Assembly (NCBI RefSeq): GCF_900185645.1
Contig: NZ_FYAM01000023.1
Span: 992,001-1,056,000, forward strand
Direction of reading: 5' to 3'
DNA from: Clostridium sp. BSD9I1
GTDB taxonomy: Bacteria; Bacillota; Clostridia; Clostridiales; Clostridiaceae
Length of the DNA stretch: 64,000 bases
The notes beneath the pieces were generated by a model. It saw only the letters and a program-made list of their open reading frames with translations, did no database searches and was not told the DNA's origin. Shown one piece after another: positions 16,704 through 26,985 of the stretch (position 1 is its first letter; each line of letters begins with the position of its first letter). The position numbers and the translations under genes were made by a program.

Positions 16704-18446
16704 ATGTTAAATACCTTTCAAAAGGATCTGCAAGAAATTTGCGAAACCACTAAAGCCATAACTGGAATAGATATAACAATTGTAGATAAAAATCTTCAAA
16801 GAATATGCGGAACAGGGGAATTTAAAGAAAAAATAGGTGGATTTATTCCCCAAAATTCTGTTTACCATAAATCTCTTGAAACAGGAAAGAACTTTTTTAT
16901 TACAGACCCTACTAAAGATTCCTTATGCCAAGGGTGCTATGCTCAGGGTACCTGCAAAGAACAAGCTGAACTCTGCATGCCTATAGTAGTTGATGAAAAT
17001 ATAGTTGGGATACTGGGAATGAGTATTTTCAACCACGATATAAAAGGTCTATTTGTAGATAAAAAAGATGATTATGAAGCCTTTGAAAATAGACTTAGCA
17101 ATCTAATAGCCTCTAAAATACACGAAAGACTTTTAGGAAGTATGGCTGAATATAAGTTATCTGAATTCAATACTTTAATAGATTCTATAAAAAACGAAGG
17201 GGTTATCACTATAAACAATGATGGGCAAATAATAACGGTAAATAAATACCTGAAAGAAAAGTACTTAGATACCTTAAAAAATTCATCCGACATAACCTCT
17301 TTACTCTCTAAAAGCGCCATAAAAAGTTTAAAAGAAATAAATTTTAATGGTGAAATAGGCCCATTATCTATAGGCAAAAATTACTTTATAATAAACTCTT
17401 CTCCTATACTTGTAAAAGATAAACGTGAAGGAGCCGTATTGTTATTTTCAGACTTTAATAAAATGCAGAAATCCGTTTTTAAAGTAACTGAAAACCCAAA
17501 TATAACTACCTTTGAAGATATACTTGGAGAAAGCGAAATCCTACTTAAAGCAAAGCTTCAAGCTATGCAAGTTGCCGAAAGTGATGTATCCGTACTTCTT
17601 TTAGGAGAAAGTGGTACTGGAAAAGAAGTTTTTGCAAGAGCTATTCACTGCTCTAGTAAACGTCGTGAAGATATATTTATGCCTATAAATTGTGGAGCAA
17701 TTCCTGAATCTTTAATTGAAAGTGAACTTTTTGGATATGAAAAAGGCTCATTTACTGGCGGAAATCTTCAAGGAAAGCTGGGAAAGTTTGAAATAGCTAA
17801 AAATGGCACAGTATTTCTAGACGAGCTTGGCGATCTTCCTCAAGATTCTCAAGTAAAGCTTTTGAGAGTACTTGAAGAAAAGGAAATAATGAGAGTTGGC
17901 GGTCTTAAGACTATAAAAGTAAATCCAAGGATAATATCTGCCACAAATAAGGACTTACATAAGTTGGTAAGCGAAGATATCTTTAGAGAAGATTTATTTT
18001 ATAGAATAAATGTAATTCCTATAAGAATACCTCCCCTACGTGAAAGAGGTTACGATATAATACTTTTGGCTAGATACTTTTTAAAGAAGTTTTGTACCAT
18101 TTATGAAAAAGATATTAAAGGCTTTACAAACGAATGCGAGAAAGCCCTACTTTCATACTCTTTCCCAGGAAATATACGAGAGCTTAAAAATCTCATAGAA
18201 TATGGAGTTAATTTTGCCACCGATAGTAATATATCTTTAGATGTGTTGGGCGCAAAACTCAAAAATGGGAACATAAAAACTGCTGAATCTTCCATGGATT
18301 TAAACCATATGGTGAAGGACTATCAAAAGGCATTGGTTTTAAATGCCCTAAATATTTACGGAAATGACCTAAACGGGAAAAAAGCCGCTGCAAAAGCCTT
18401 AGGCATAAGTATGGCAACACTTTATAGAATAATTAATGGCCAATAA
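16704..18446 (+). CDS. Sigma-54 dependent activator (CdsR-like)
   Basis: A 580-residue enhancer-binding protein. N-terminal sensor region (1-150) with a four-cysteine group CQGCYAQGTCKEQAELC (about residues 74-90) that could bind metal, a cluster or sense thiols; a PAS-like region (155-255); the AAA+ domain (about 275-510) with Walker A (GESGTGKE), GAFTGA loop written here as GSFTGG, Walker B (GTVFLDELGDL) and R fingers (FREDLFYRINVIPIRIPPLRER); a Fis-type helix-turn-helix at the end (KKAAAKALGISMATLYRII). It is divergent from the cysteine desulfidase gene. The GG after SFT in place of GA is a small deviation in the sigma-54 contact loop. Confidence 0.93.
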   Translation: MLNTFQKDLQEICETTKAITGIDITIVDKNLQRICGTGEFKEKIGGFIPQNSVYHKSLETGKNFFITDPTKDSLCQGCYAQGTCKEQAELCMPIVVDENIVGILGMSIFNHDIKGLFVDKKDDYEAFENRLSNLIASKIHERLLGSMAEYKLSEFNTLIDSIKNEGVITINNDGQIITVNKYLKEKYLDTLKNSSDITSLLSKSAIKSLKEINFNGEIGPLSIGKNYFIINSSPILVKDKREGAVLLFSDFNKMQKSVFKVTENPNITTFEDILGESEILLKAKLQAMQVAESDVSVLLLGESGTGKEVFARAIHCSSKRREDIFMPINCGAIPESLIESELFGYEKGSFTGGNLQGKLGKFEIAKNGTVFLDELGDLPQDSQVKLLRVLEEKEIMRVGGLKTIKVNPRIISATNKDLHKLVSEDIFREDLFYRINVIPIRIPPLRERGYDIILLARYFLKKFCTIYEKDIKGFTNECEKALLSYSFPGNIRELKNLIEYGVNFATDSNISLDVLGAKLKNGNIKTAESSMDLNHMVKDYQKALVLNALNIYGNDLNGKKAAAKALGISMATLYRIINGQ

Positions 18447-18453
18447 ATAATAG

Positions 18454-18494
18454 TTAAGGGAGAAATTCAATTTACTCTGAATTTCCCCCTTAAT
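18454..18494. terminator. Bidirectional terminator
   Basis: TTAAGGGAGAAATTCA ... TGAATTTCCCCCTTAA hairpin between the convergent sigma-54 activator and pyridoxamine kinase genes. Confidence 0.75.
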
Positions 18495-18513
18495 ATTATT
18501 ACCTGCTTTCTTA

Positions 18514-19386
18514 CTACAGTAATTGATAACTATTCATATATACTGGCATATTAAGATTATTAAGTACGTTTTCTAGAAGTACTCCTTCTCTTTCTGGATA
18601 ATCAAATCCATAACTTGCCTTTATTGCCGAATTTACAAATTGAACCGCCCTATCTATGGCTACAGGAATGCTTTCTCCATTTAAAAGACTTCCTACTATA
18701 ACACTACTAAATATATCTCCTGTTCCTGGATAATGTGCAGGTATAAAAGCACAGCTAACTTTCCAATACTTATCATGCCTTTTGTCATAAGCAATTACAC
18801 TTGTGAACTTTTCATCCTTATCTTCAGGCATACTTGTTCCTATAACTACTTCCGGACCCATATCAGACAATTCTTTTAACCATAACTTTAGTTCTTCTGT
18901 ACTTATATTTCTATTATACTCCTTGTCTAAAAGCAGCGCCATTTCAGTAAAATTGGGAGTTATTATTTGTGCTTTTTTAATAAGTTGTCTCATGTTTTTT
19001 ACCATTTCATCATTCATGGTGCTGTACAATTCTCCATTGTCCGCAAGTACTGGGTCGACTACTACTAATGTATCCTGTTTCTTAAATTTGTCTATAAAAC
19101 CTTCTACAATTTCTATTTGCCTATTAGAGCCTAAAAACCCACTGTATATTGAGTCAAATTCTAAATTTAAATCCTTCCAGTGTTTTATATATGCCTCCAT
19201 GGTATCTGTTAAATCTACAAAAGTATAATTATCAAATCCTCCAGTATGGGTAGACAATATAGCTGTAGGAAGGGGACATACTTGAATTCTCATAGTAGAC
19301 AATATAGGTATTATTGCTGTAAGAGAGGTCTTACCAAAACCAGACATATCATGAATAGCTGCTACCCTTTTAATATGTTTTTCCAT
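18514..19386 (-). CDS. Pyridoxamine/pyridoxal kinase
   Basis: A 290-residue ribokinase-fold enzyme of the PdxK/PdxY group, phosphorylating vitamin B6 vitamers. Visible features: HDMSGFGKTSLTAIIP at the N terminus, LPTAILSTHTGGF, the magnesium-site VVDPVLADNGELY, TPNFTEMALLL and the anion-hole/catalytic PGTGDIFSSVIVGSLL with the catalytic Asp. The protein is close to usual family length. It may share a transcript with the radical SAM gene (gap of 13 bases), which is read first. De novo PLP synthesis genes pdxST are 25 kb away in the same window. Confidence 0.9.
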   Translation of the reverse strand: MEKHIKRVAAIHDMSGFGKTSLTAIIPILSTMRIQVCPLPTAILSTHTGGFDNYTFVDLTDTMEAYIKHWKDLNLEFDSIYSGFLGSNRQIEIVEGFIDKFKKQDTLVVVDPVLADNGELYSTMNDEMVKNMRQLIKKAQIITPNFTEMALLLDKEYNRNISTEELKLWLKELSDMGPEVVIGTSMPEDKDEKFTSVIAYDKRHDKYWKVSCAFIPAHYPGTGDIFSSVIVGSLLNGESIPVAIDRAVQFVNSAIKASYGFDYPEREGVLLENVLNNLNMPVYMNSYQLL

Positions 19387-19399
19387 AGTATCCCGTCCT

Positions 19400-20326
19400 T
19401 TATATTAATCTAAAAGTTTTATAACCCTTATAATTAACTACTTCTACCTTACTATCTTCTTCTAATCCTTTTACTATATCATCTATATTTTCAGCATTTC
19501 TATCAGTTAAAAAGCTAATAATCTCATGCTGATTCATTGGATGTCTTTTTATTATATCAAGTATAGCCTTATAACTATCCTTTTCTTCACTATAAAAACT
19601 TCCTTCAGTTAAGGTATCTATCGCAATTCCTTCAAGTATCTCTGAAGCTTTTATCATTGTATCCTTAGATACTTGACCTGCATATCCTTCTGCTGGAGGT
19701 CTTACAGGGGTGTTTATATATAATCTATCATACCTTAAACCTTTTAAAAGCTCTCTTAATTTTTTAAGACTTTCTTCACTATCATTAAATCCCTTCACGA
19801 GCATAACTTCTACCCACAATTGTCCCTTATATTCTCTGCAAAATTTAGCCAATCCCTCATATATATTTTTAAAGTTAATTTTTTTAATTGGCCTATTTAC
19901 CTTTATAAATTCTTCCTCGTCGCACGCATCAAAGGTAGGAAGTACTATATCTGCTTTCATTAAGTCTAGTCTAACCTCTTCCAAGTCAAAAAGTCCTCCA
20001 TTTGCAATAACTGCTACAGGTTTCTCAGTTAAGGCTTTAAGCTTATCAATAAGCTCTCCAAGTCTTGAATAAAGAGTAGGTTCTCCTTCTCCTACCACTG
20101 TTACCACATCAAAATTATCATTGTTTTTTATGTACTCTTTAAATTCTTCTACTATACCTTCAAGAGGGAAATATTCGCGTCTTTCATTGGTCATTTTATC
20201 CGTTCTACCTAATTGACAATATATACAGGAATAGTTGCAAGTTTTTTTAGGTATAGGACTTACTCCTAAGGATAATCCCATTCTTCTAGATGGTATAGGT
20301 CCAAATATATATTTATATTCTTTCAT
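19400..20326 (-). CDS. Radical SAM protein (COG0731-like)
   Basis: A 308-residue radical SAM enzyme: FGPIPSRRMGLSLGVSPIPKK leads into the cluster motif CNYSCIYC, followed by GEGEPTLY (SAM-binding GE motif) and VNTPVRPP-like late motif (INTPVRPPAEGYAGQ). The C-terminal 70 residues are a winged-helix-like part (IIKRHPMNQHEIISFLTDRNAENIDDIVKGL). COG0731 includes wyosine-type tRNA modification enzymes and uncharacterised relatives; which applies here is unknown. ATG 20326 is chosen (GGGGG upstream). Confidence 0.85.
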   Translation of the reverse strand: MKEYKYIFGPIPSRRMGLSLGVSPIPKKTCNYSCIYCQLGRTDKMTNERREYFPLEGIVEEFKEYIKNNDNFDVVTVVGEGEPTLYSRLGELIDKLKALTEKPVAVIANGGLFDLEEVRLDLMKADIVLPTFDACDEEEFIKVNRPIKKINFKNIYEGLAKFCREYKGQLWVEVMLVKGFNDSEESLKKLRELLKGLRYDRLYINTPVRPPAEGYAGQVSKDTMIKASEILEGIAIDTLTEGSFYSEEKDSYKAILDIIKRHPMNQHEIISFLTDRNAENIDDIVKGLEEDSKVEVVNYKGYKTFRLI

Positions 20327-20435
20327 TAATTTAACCCCCATGTTTCATGAATTAGTTTTATATTAAAGTAATTTATATTTTATTATTTCATATTTCTATA
20401 AATATGGCAATTGTACCGATACTTATAATGGCATA

Positions 20436-20474
20436 AAAAACAACAAGAATAACAAAATATTCTTGTTGTTTTTT
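20436..20474. terminator. Bidirectional terminator after the longer CWB2 gene
   Basis: AAAACAACAAGAATA ... TATTCTTGTTGTTTTTT, 15-base stem with T-runs on both strands, downstream of the minus-strand CWB2 gene ending at 20555. Confidence 0.8.
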
Positions 20475-20554
20475 AAAAAGTGTTTTATTTATAGGAATTT
20501 AAGTTAAACATATTTTAAATTAAATTTAATCGGTGCATCCTTAAAGTTTCATTA

Positions 20555-22015
20555 TTATCTAGCTACACCGCCAACTTCTGATAACTCCTCATAGTAATCC
20601 ACCACAACCTTACCATTTTCAAATTTAAGCACTGCTTTTGTAGATGGATACTGTTCATCATACTCTGAGTAACCTGACCAAGTAATATATAATTTATTAC
20701 CTTGTACTTTTTTATCAATTATTTTGGATTTTGAAAGTTGAAAAGCCATGCCCGGCTCCCCAATTACTATATAATACTTGCCATTAACTTTTTCATAGTA
20801 CAAACTATTTATCAACTTACTGCTATATTCCTTGGAAAAGTTCTTATTGAGTAAACTTAAAAGCCCTTCTCTAGTTGAATACTCATCTTTAAGTTCATGG
20901 TAGTAAGTATCATTTATTATTACTTCGTCATCATGCTTTAAAATATCCTTATTGAGCCCCACTGCAGACTTTATTATAAAGTTCCATCCATTTTCCACAT
21001 AATTTTTTATTTCACTTTCACTTAAAGAAGCTAATATTTCTTGTGGTCTTGCTTTTTCCCCTATGGCATAGCTATATGCATCTTCACTTACACCGCTTAG
21101 TCCGCCTAATATAGTTATTTCTTTTAATCCATCATTATTTCCCTTTAAAAAATCATCTGTGGCTTTGCCTGGATTATCATTTAAAAGTACTAATGGAGTT
21201 TTATTTATAGCTGCAAGCATTGAACCTGAAAGGGCATCTGGAAAATTTTCTCCTGAAGCCAATATAGATTTAGATAAATCTAGTTCATCTCTAAAGTGAT
21301 TTATTATATTTATATTGGTTTCATATCTAGTATTCCCATATAATCTTTCTACATTTGGAAGTTTATTTTTAACAGCATCCGTTATTACACCAGGACCACC
21401 TATTAAGTATACCTTATCTACATTATGATTTTTTATGAATTCCTCTGTTTCCTTAGGAATATTATTTTTATTTACTAAAAGTATAGGCATTGATTTCATA
21501 GCTGCAATAGGAGCTATAGATAATGCATCTGCAAATAACGAACTGGTTGTAACTACTACTTCATAGCTTTCATCCATTTTTTCTGCTATTTTTACTGAGG
21601 TTCCATACCTAGTTGTTCCACTAATTCTTTCTACTTCTATGTTTAAAGCCTTTATTTCATCCTCTACATTTTTGCTAACAGACCCATTTCCACCTATTAT
21701 AAACACCTTTTTTACGTTTAGCTTAATAAGCCTTTCTTTAACATTAGAATTTAACTCATTCTTACTTGTAAGTAATATCGGTGCATTATACTTCTTTGCT
21801 AAAGGAGAAGTACAAAGTGCATCTGGGAAATTTTCTCCTGATACCATAAATGCAACCTCAGCATTATTTGCAAATTCGCTATCGCATATCTTTGCTGAAG
21901 TCTCATATCTATCCGATCCAAAAATTCTTTCCTTATTAACATTTGAAGCTAAAACTGCTGAGGTCAAAGAAAGGCTTAAGGCTAAAGTTAATGTACATAT
22001 TGCTTTTTTATTCAT
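20555..22015 (-). CDS. Cell-wall protein: three CWB2 repeats plus C-terminal domain
   Basis: A 486-residue exported protein. Signal peptide at 1-23 (AICTLTLALSLSLTSAVLAS). Residues about 28-320 hold three cell wall binding repeat 2 modules (each with RI.G..RY.T...I and FPDAL...PLA), which anchor proteins non-covalently to wall polymers. Residues about 335-480 form a separate domain (REGLLSLLNKNFSKEYSSKLI, YYIVIGEPGMAF, KLYITWSGY, KAVLKFENGKVVVDYYEEL) that looks like the IseA-type DL-endopeptidase inhibitor fold, though I am not certain. If so it would restrain wall hydrolases. Neighbour is a shorter CWB2 protein from an apparent duplication. Confidence 0.88.
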   Translation of the reverse strand: MNKKAICTLTLALSLSLTSAVLASNVNKERIFGSDRYETSAKICDSEFANNAEVAFMVSGENFPDALCTSPLAKKYNAPILLTSKNELNSNVKERLIKLNVKKVFIIGGNGSVSKNVEDEIKALNIEVERISGTTRYGTSVKIAEKMDESYEVVVTTSSLFADALSIAPIAAMKSMPILLVNKNNIPKETEEFIKNHNVDKVYLIGGPGVITDAVKNKLPNVERLYGNTRYETNINIINHFRDELDLSKSILASGENFPDALSGSMLAAINKTPLVLLNDNPGKATDDFLKGNNDGLKEITILGGLSGVSEDAYSYAIGEKARPQEILASLSESEIKNYVENGWNFIIKSAVGLNKDILKHDDEVIINDTYYHELKDEYSTREGLLSLLNKNFSKEYSSKLINSLYYEKVNGKYYIVIGEPGMAFQLSKSKIIDKKVQGNKLYITWSGYSEYDEQYPSTKAVLKFENGKVVVDYYEELSEVGGVAR

Positions 22016-22119
22016 ATAGATTCCCCCTAAATTTTTTTCAGTAGTATTTATATGAATTTATGTCCAGTTTGTCTTTAAATATACCAAACAAATTTCATCA
22101 AATTAATTTATATCCTAAT

Positions 22120-22157
22120 AAAAAACTTATATATTTATATAAATATATAAGTTTTTT
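22120..22157. terminator. Bidirectional terminator between the two CWB2 genes
   Basis: AAAAAACTTATATATTT-ATAT-AAATATATAAGTTTTTT, a nearly perfect palindrome ending in T residues on both strands, eight bases from the stop of the gene at 22165. Confidence 0.8.
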
Positions 22158-22164
22158 GTCTACA

Positions 22165-23154
22165 CTACTTTACTTCTTCCATTGGTCTTTCTTTATCACC
22201 CCATACATAATCAAGGGCATTTTGGCTTAATACAGCAGTTCCACCTAATACAAGAGTATCTTTTATATTTTCTTTATTCTGACTAATAAACTCATCAGTA
22301 AGACTGCCTGGTTTTTCGCTTAAAAGCATTAATGGTGCTTTATTTACCGCTGCAAGTATTGAACCTGAAAGAGCATCTGGAAAATTTGCTCCTGAAGCAA
22401 TTACAAGTTTTGATAATTCTAATTCTTCCTTAAAATTATTTATTACATTTATATTTGTTTCATATCTTGTATTTCCATATAATCTTGTAGCATTAGGCAG
22501 TTGCCCCTTTACATTGTCACTTATTACTCCAGGTCCACCTATTAAGTACACCTTGCTTATATCATGGTTTGTAATAAAATCAGCCGTTTCCTTAGGTATC
22601 TCATTCTTGTCCACCAATAGTATAGGCATAGATTTCATTGCAGCAATAGGAGCAATGGATAATGCATCTGCAAAAGCAGAACTCGTTGTCACTACTATCT
22701 CATTACTTGCACTCATGTTTCCTGCTATTTTAGCTGAAGTTGCATATCTATTAAGTCCATATATTCTTTCAGTATACATTCCTAAAGCCTGTATCTCTTC
22801 TACAACATCCTCAGATATAACTCCAGTTCCCCCTACTACAAAAACCTTTTGAGCATTAAGACTTTGAAGCCTTTCTGTAACTTTAGGATCAAGCTTATTT
22901 TTTCCACTTAAAAGTATTGGTGCATTATACTTTTTAGCTAAAGGTGCCGTACATAATGCATCTGGAAAATTCTCTCCTGATACTATAAACACAACCTCAC
23001 TACCCTTTGTAAATCCCTTTTCACTTATAGCAGCTGAAGTCTCGTATCTATTTAAGCCAAAAATTCTCTCTGTATTTACAGTAGCCGCTGCTACTATAGA
23101 AGATATTGAAAAACTTAATGTTAAAGCTAATGCACATATTCCCTTTTTATTCAT
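22165..23154 (-). CDS. CWB2-repeat cell-wall protein without effector domain
   Basis: A 329-residue protein: signal peptide (residues 1-23) and then only three CWB2 modules (RIFGLNRYETS, RIYGLNRYATS, RLYGNTRYETN), ending shortly after the third. It is very similar in its repeats to the 486-residue neighbour, so the pair arose by duplication. With no catalytic part it may be a filler of the wall layer or a competitor for anchoring sites. Its own GGACGGG ribosome site and terminators on both sides indicate separate expression. Confidence 0.88.
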   Translation of the reverse strand: MNKKGICALALTLSFSISSIVAAATVNTERIFGLNRYETSAAISEKGFTKGSEVVFIVSGENFPDALCTAPLAKKYNAPILLSGKNKLDPKVTERLQSLNAQKVFVVGGTGVISEDVVEEIQALGMYTERIYGLNRYATSAKIAGNMSASNEIVVTTSSAFADALSIAPIAAMKSMPILLVDKNEIPKETADFITNHDISKVYLIGGPGVISDNVKGQLPNATRLYGNTRYETNINVINNFKEELELSKLVIASGANFPDALSGSILAAVNKAPLMLLSEKPGSLTDEFISQNKENIKDTLVLGGTAVLSQNALDYVWGDKERPMEEVK

Positions 23155-23428
23155 GTGTATTCCCGTCCTTTACTCATTTTATTCTATTACTTAATCTATT
23201 CTCTTTATACTATAAAATTCCTTGTAGTATTTGTAAAGGGATTTAAAAAAATCAAGAATATTTTCAGACTTTGTATCCTAACCACTATATGGTAAAATGT
23301 TCATGAGAAACAACTTTCACAGGATAATAAGTCAAAATAAATATTAAGCTTTATGGCCAAAAGGGTACAGAGATATATACTGCAAACTAGAAAACTATAT
23401 ACGTAATTTAGTTAAAGGAGGTGCCAGT

Positions 23429-24154
23429 ATGAAAAAGAAATTACTTGTTATATTCCTGTTATTAATTAGTGCTTTTATGACCTTTTGCTATAAGAATTCC
23501 ATTTCATATAATGATATTAAAAACAATATAGCTCAGTATCAAATACCTAAAATCAAATATTTATTTAAAAAGCCTGTAAAAGTAGAAAAAGTGTCTGTAA
23601 ATAATGACAAAGATAATGATGGAAAATTGGATTTAGAAGATATAGTAGAAGGCGCAAGACTTGATGCTAAAAATAAACCTATATATAAAAGTGTTTATTA
23701 TCAAGGTGGTTATCCTCCAAGTACTGAAGGAGTATGCACCGATGTAGTATGGAGGGCACTTAAAAATGCTGGGTATAACTTAAAGGATATGGTGGATGAG
23801 GATATAAAAAACAATATAACCCTATATCCTCGAGTAGAGGGAAAGCCAGACACTAATATTGATTTTAGGCGCGTACCTAATTTACATATATTTTTTACAA
23901 GACATGCTGAAAGTTTGACTATAGAACTTAAGCCTGGGGATGTTGAAAATTTAAAACAGTGGCAGGGTGGGGATATTATAACCTTTGATAATCCTCAGCA
24001 TATTGCTATAGTTTCAGATAAAAGAAGAAAGGACGGCGTACCCTTTATAATCCATAATTCAAGTCCTTACACTACTGAAGCTGATGTTTTAGATTATTGG
24101 TATCCCAAAATAACTGGCCACTTCAGATATACTAAAAATATAAATAATGATTAG
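23429..24154 (+). CDS. DUF1287 protein, exported, NlpC/P60-like
   Basis: A 241-residue protein with an N-terminal membrane/signal segment (residues 4-22, with a Cys at 20). Residues about 65-240 are the DUF1287 domain: YQGGYPPSTEGVCTDVVWRAL (likely nucleophile Cys), then DFRRVPNLHIFFTRH, and WQGGDIITFDNPQHIAIVSD with the likely catalytic His. The fold is related to papain-like wall amidases, so peptidoglycan peptide cleavage is a fair guess. It is divergent from the CWB2 gene. A terminator follows. AAAGGAGGT precedes the ATG. Confidence 0.87.
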   Translation: MKKKLLVIFLLLISAFMTFCYKNSISYNDIKNNIAQYQIPKIKYLFKKPVKVEKVSVNNDKDNDGKLDLEDIVEGARLDAKNKPIYKSVYYQGGYPPSTEGVCTDVVWRALKNAGYNLKDMVDEDIKNNITLYPRVEGKPDTNIDFRRVPNLHIFFTRHAESLTIELKPGDVENLKQWQGGDIITFDNPQHIAIVSDKRRKDGVPFIIHNSSPYTTEADVLDYWYPKITGHFRYTKNINND

Positions 24155-24166
24155 CATCCAAATATA

Positions 24167-24189
24167 GAAAGTCCCTTTAAGGGACTTTC
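24167..24189. terminator. Bidirectional terminator
   Basis: GAAAGTCCC-TTTAA-GGGACTTTC followed by ATTT, between the convergent DUF1287 and pyrG genes. Confidence 0.8.
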
Positions 24190-24205
24190 ATTTAAAATTA
24201 ATAAT

Positions 24206-25813
<1,608 letters not shown>

Positions 25814-26017
25814 TTAAATTCCTCCTTACTTTATATTCATAGACTATTGACAAACTACAATTTTGTTATTATAATAGAAATTACCCTGTAAAATGGGTTA
25901 TCTATATCATGTTTTAAAACATACTTAATATCATATCATATTTTCTCTAGCTATGCTAGGGCTTTTTGGCGTTGGTATCTTTTTGAATCATTTTATAATA
26001 TTACTTTCTCCTAACAG

Positions 26018-26045
26018 AAAAGCATCCCATATATTGGGATGCTTT
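26018..26045 (-). terminator. Terminator upstream of pyrG
   Basis: AAAGCATCCC-AATATAT-GGGATGCTTTT followed by CTGTT on the minus strand. It would end transcripts coming from the nucleoside phosphorylase gene, or a small RNA starting in between. Confidence 0.75.
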
Positions 26046-26074
26046 ATAAATTACATTATCGAAATTATCAGTAA

Positions 26075-26145
26075 GTAGGGGTAGCCGGCAGACTTTCATC
26101 TAACCGGCATTGTGGGAAAGAAGATTTTTTATCTTCGTGAATATA
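26075..26145. ncRNA. Unidentified structured element upstream of a terminator
   Basis: GC-rich island in an otherwise very AT-rich spacer. It holds a hairpin GCCGG (26084-26088) / CCGGC (26104-26108) with a 15-base loop, outer pairing of GGGGTA with TACCCC-like and GTGGG/CCCAC segments, and a second hairpin GAAGAT / ATCTTC (26120-26136). On the minus strand the order is hairpin, hairpin, then the terminator at 26018-26045, as expected of a small RNA or riboswitch with platform. It matches no class I know. Confidence 0.4.
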
Positions 26146-26247
26146 TAATTCTACACAAATTAATTTTTTCCTTCATACTTTGCAGATTTTTTTATTTATT
26201 TTAATACTTTACAATGATATTTTAATATTATTGTAAAGCACCGCTTC

Positions 26248-26982
26248 TTACTTCGCCAGATTTACTAAAGCTCTAACTGCTATCTTAATAATTTTCTTTT
26301 CAACTTCATTATAGAGCTTATCCTTTTCTTCTAGTGTAAGCTGATTTTTTTGAAGTATATTAGAATCAGTACCCACTATAGCACCCACCCTATAACCTCT
26401 TTTGGAACCCACAATAAACGCTGTAGCACATTCCATTTCAGATACTGCAACATCAGTGTTTGATAACTTTTCATTTAATTCAGTATCTTGCATATAATAA
26501 GCATCTCTCGTAAGGCTTGTGCCCATAAAAACTTCTTCCTTTAATTCGCAAGCAGCTTCCCTAAGCGCTAATGTTACATCAAAGTTTGCAATTGCAGGGT
26601 ATATTTCTGGAAGGTACACTTTACTTGTTCCTTCAGCTCTTACTGCTGCATTTACTATAACAGAGCTTCCTATTTTTAAATCTTCTCTTCTCCCTCCAGC
26701 GGAGCCTACTCTAATAAAAGTATGGCATCCAATTTTTGCAAGTTCCTCCATTGCAATTGCTGTTGAAGGTCCACCTATTCCTGTAGAACACACAGTAAGC
26801 CTTACTCCATCCTTTTCTCCTGTATAAACTACATATTCCCTATTTTCTGCTATCTTTTCCACAGCATCAAAGGTTTCAGCAATTCTCCTTGCTCTACCAG
26901 GATCTCCTGGAATTAATACATAAGGTGCTACATCTCCCTGTTTACATCTTATATGTTTTTGCAAAGTTATATCGTAATTCAT
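26248..26982 (-). CDS. Nucleoside phosphorylase (PNP/uridine phosphorylase family)
   Basis: A 244-residue enzyme that splits nucleosides with phosphate. Landmarks: LIPGDPGRARRIAE (phosphate binding), STGIGGPSTAIA, RVGSAGG and the substrate site VSEMECATAF. The sequence is closest in style to uridine phosphorylase/DeoD-like proteins; the preferred base cannot be decided by eye, but the adjacent adenine deaminase favours a purine role. Its start lies three bases after the adenine deaminase stop, and its GGAGG is inside the end of that gene, so the two are translationally coupled. Confidence 0.9.
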   Translation of the reverse strand: MNYDITLQKHIRCKQGDVAPYVLIPGDPGRARRIAETFDAVEKIAENREYVVYTGEKDGVRLTVCSTGIGGPSTAIAMEELAKIGCHTFIRVGSAGGRREDLKIGSSVIVNAAVRAEGTSKVYLPEIYPAIANFDVTLALREAACELKEEVFMGTSLTRDAYYMQDTELNEKLSNTDVAVSEMECATAFIVGSKRGYRVGAIVGTDSNILQKNQLTLEEKDKLYNEVEKKIIKIAVRALVNLAK

Positions 26983-26985
26983 ATA

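Noticed and set aside
26084-26108. tRNA-like or yybP/c-di-GMP riboswitch reading of the GC-rich island
   Set aside because: No acceptor or T arm, and the conserved blocks of those riboswitches are missing or out of order.
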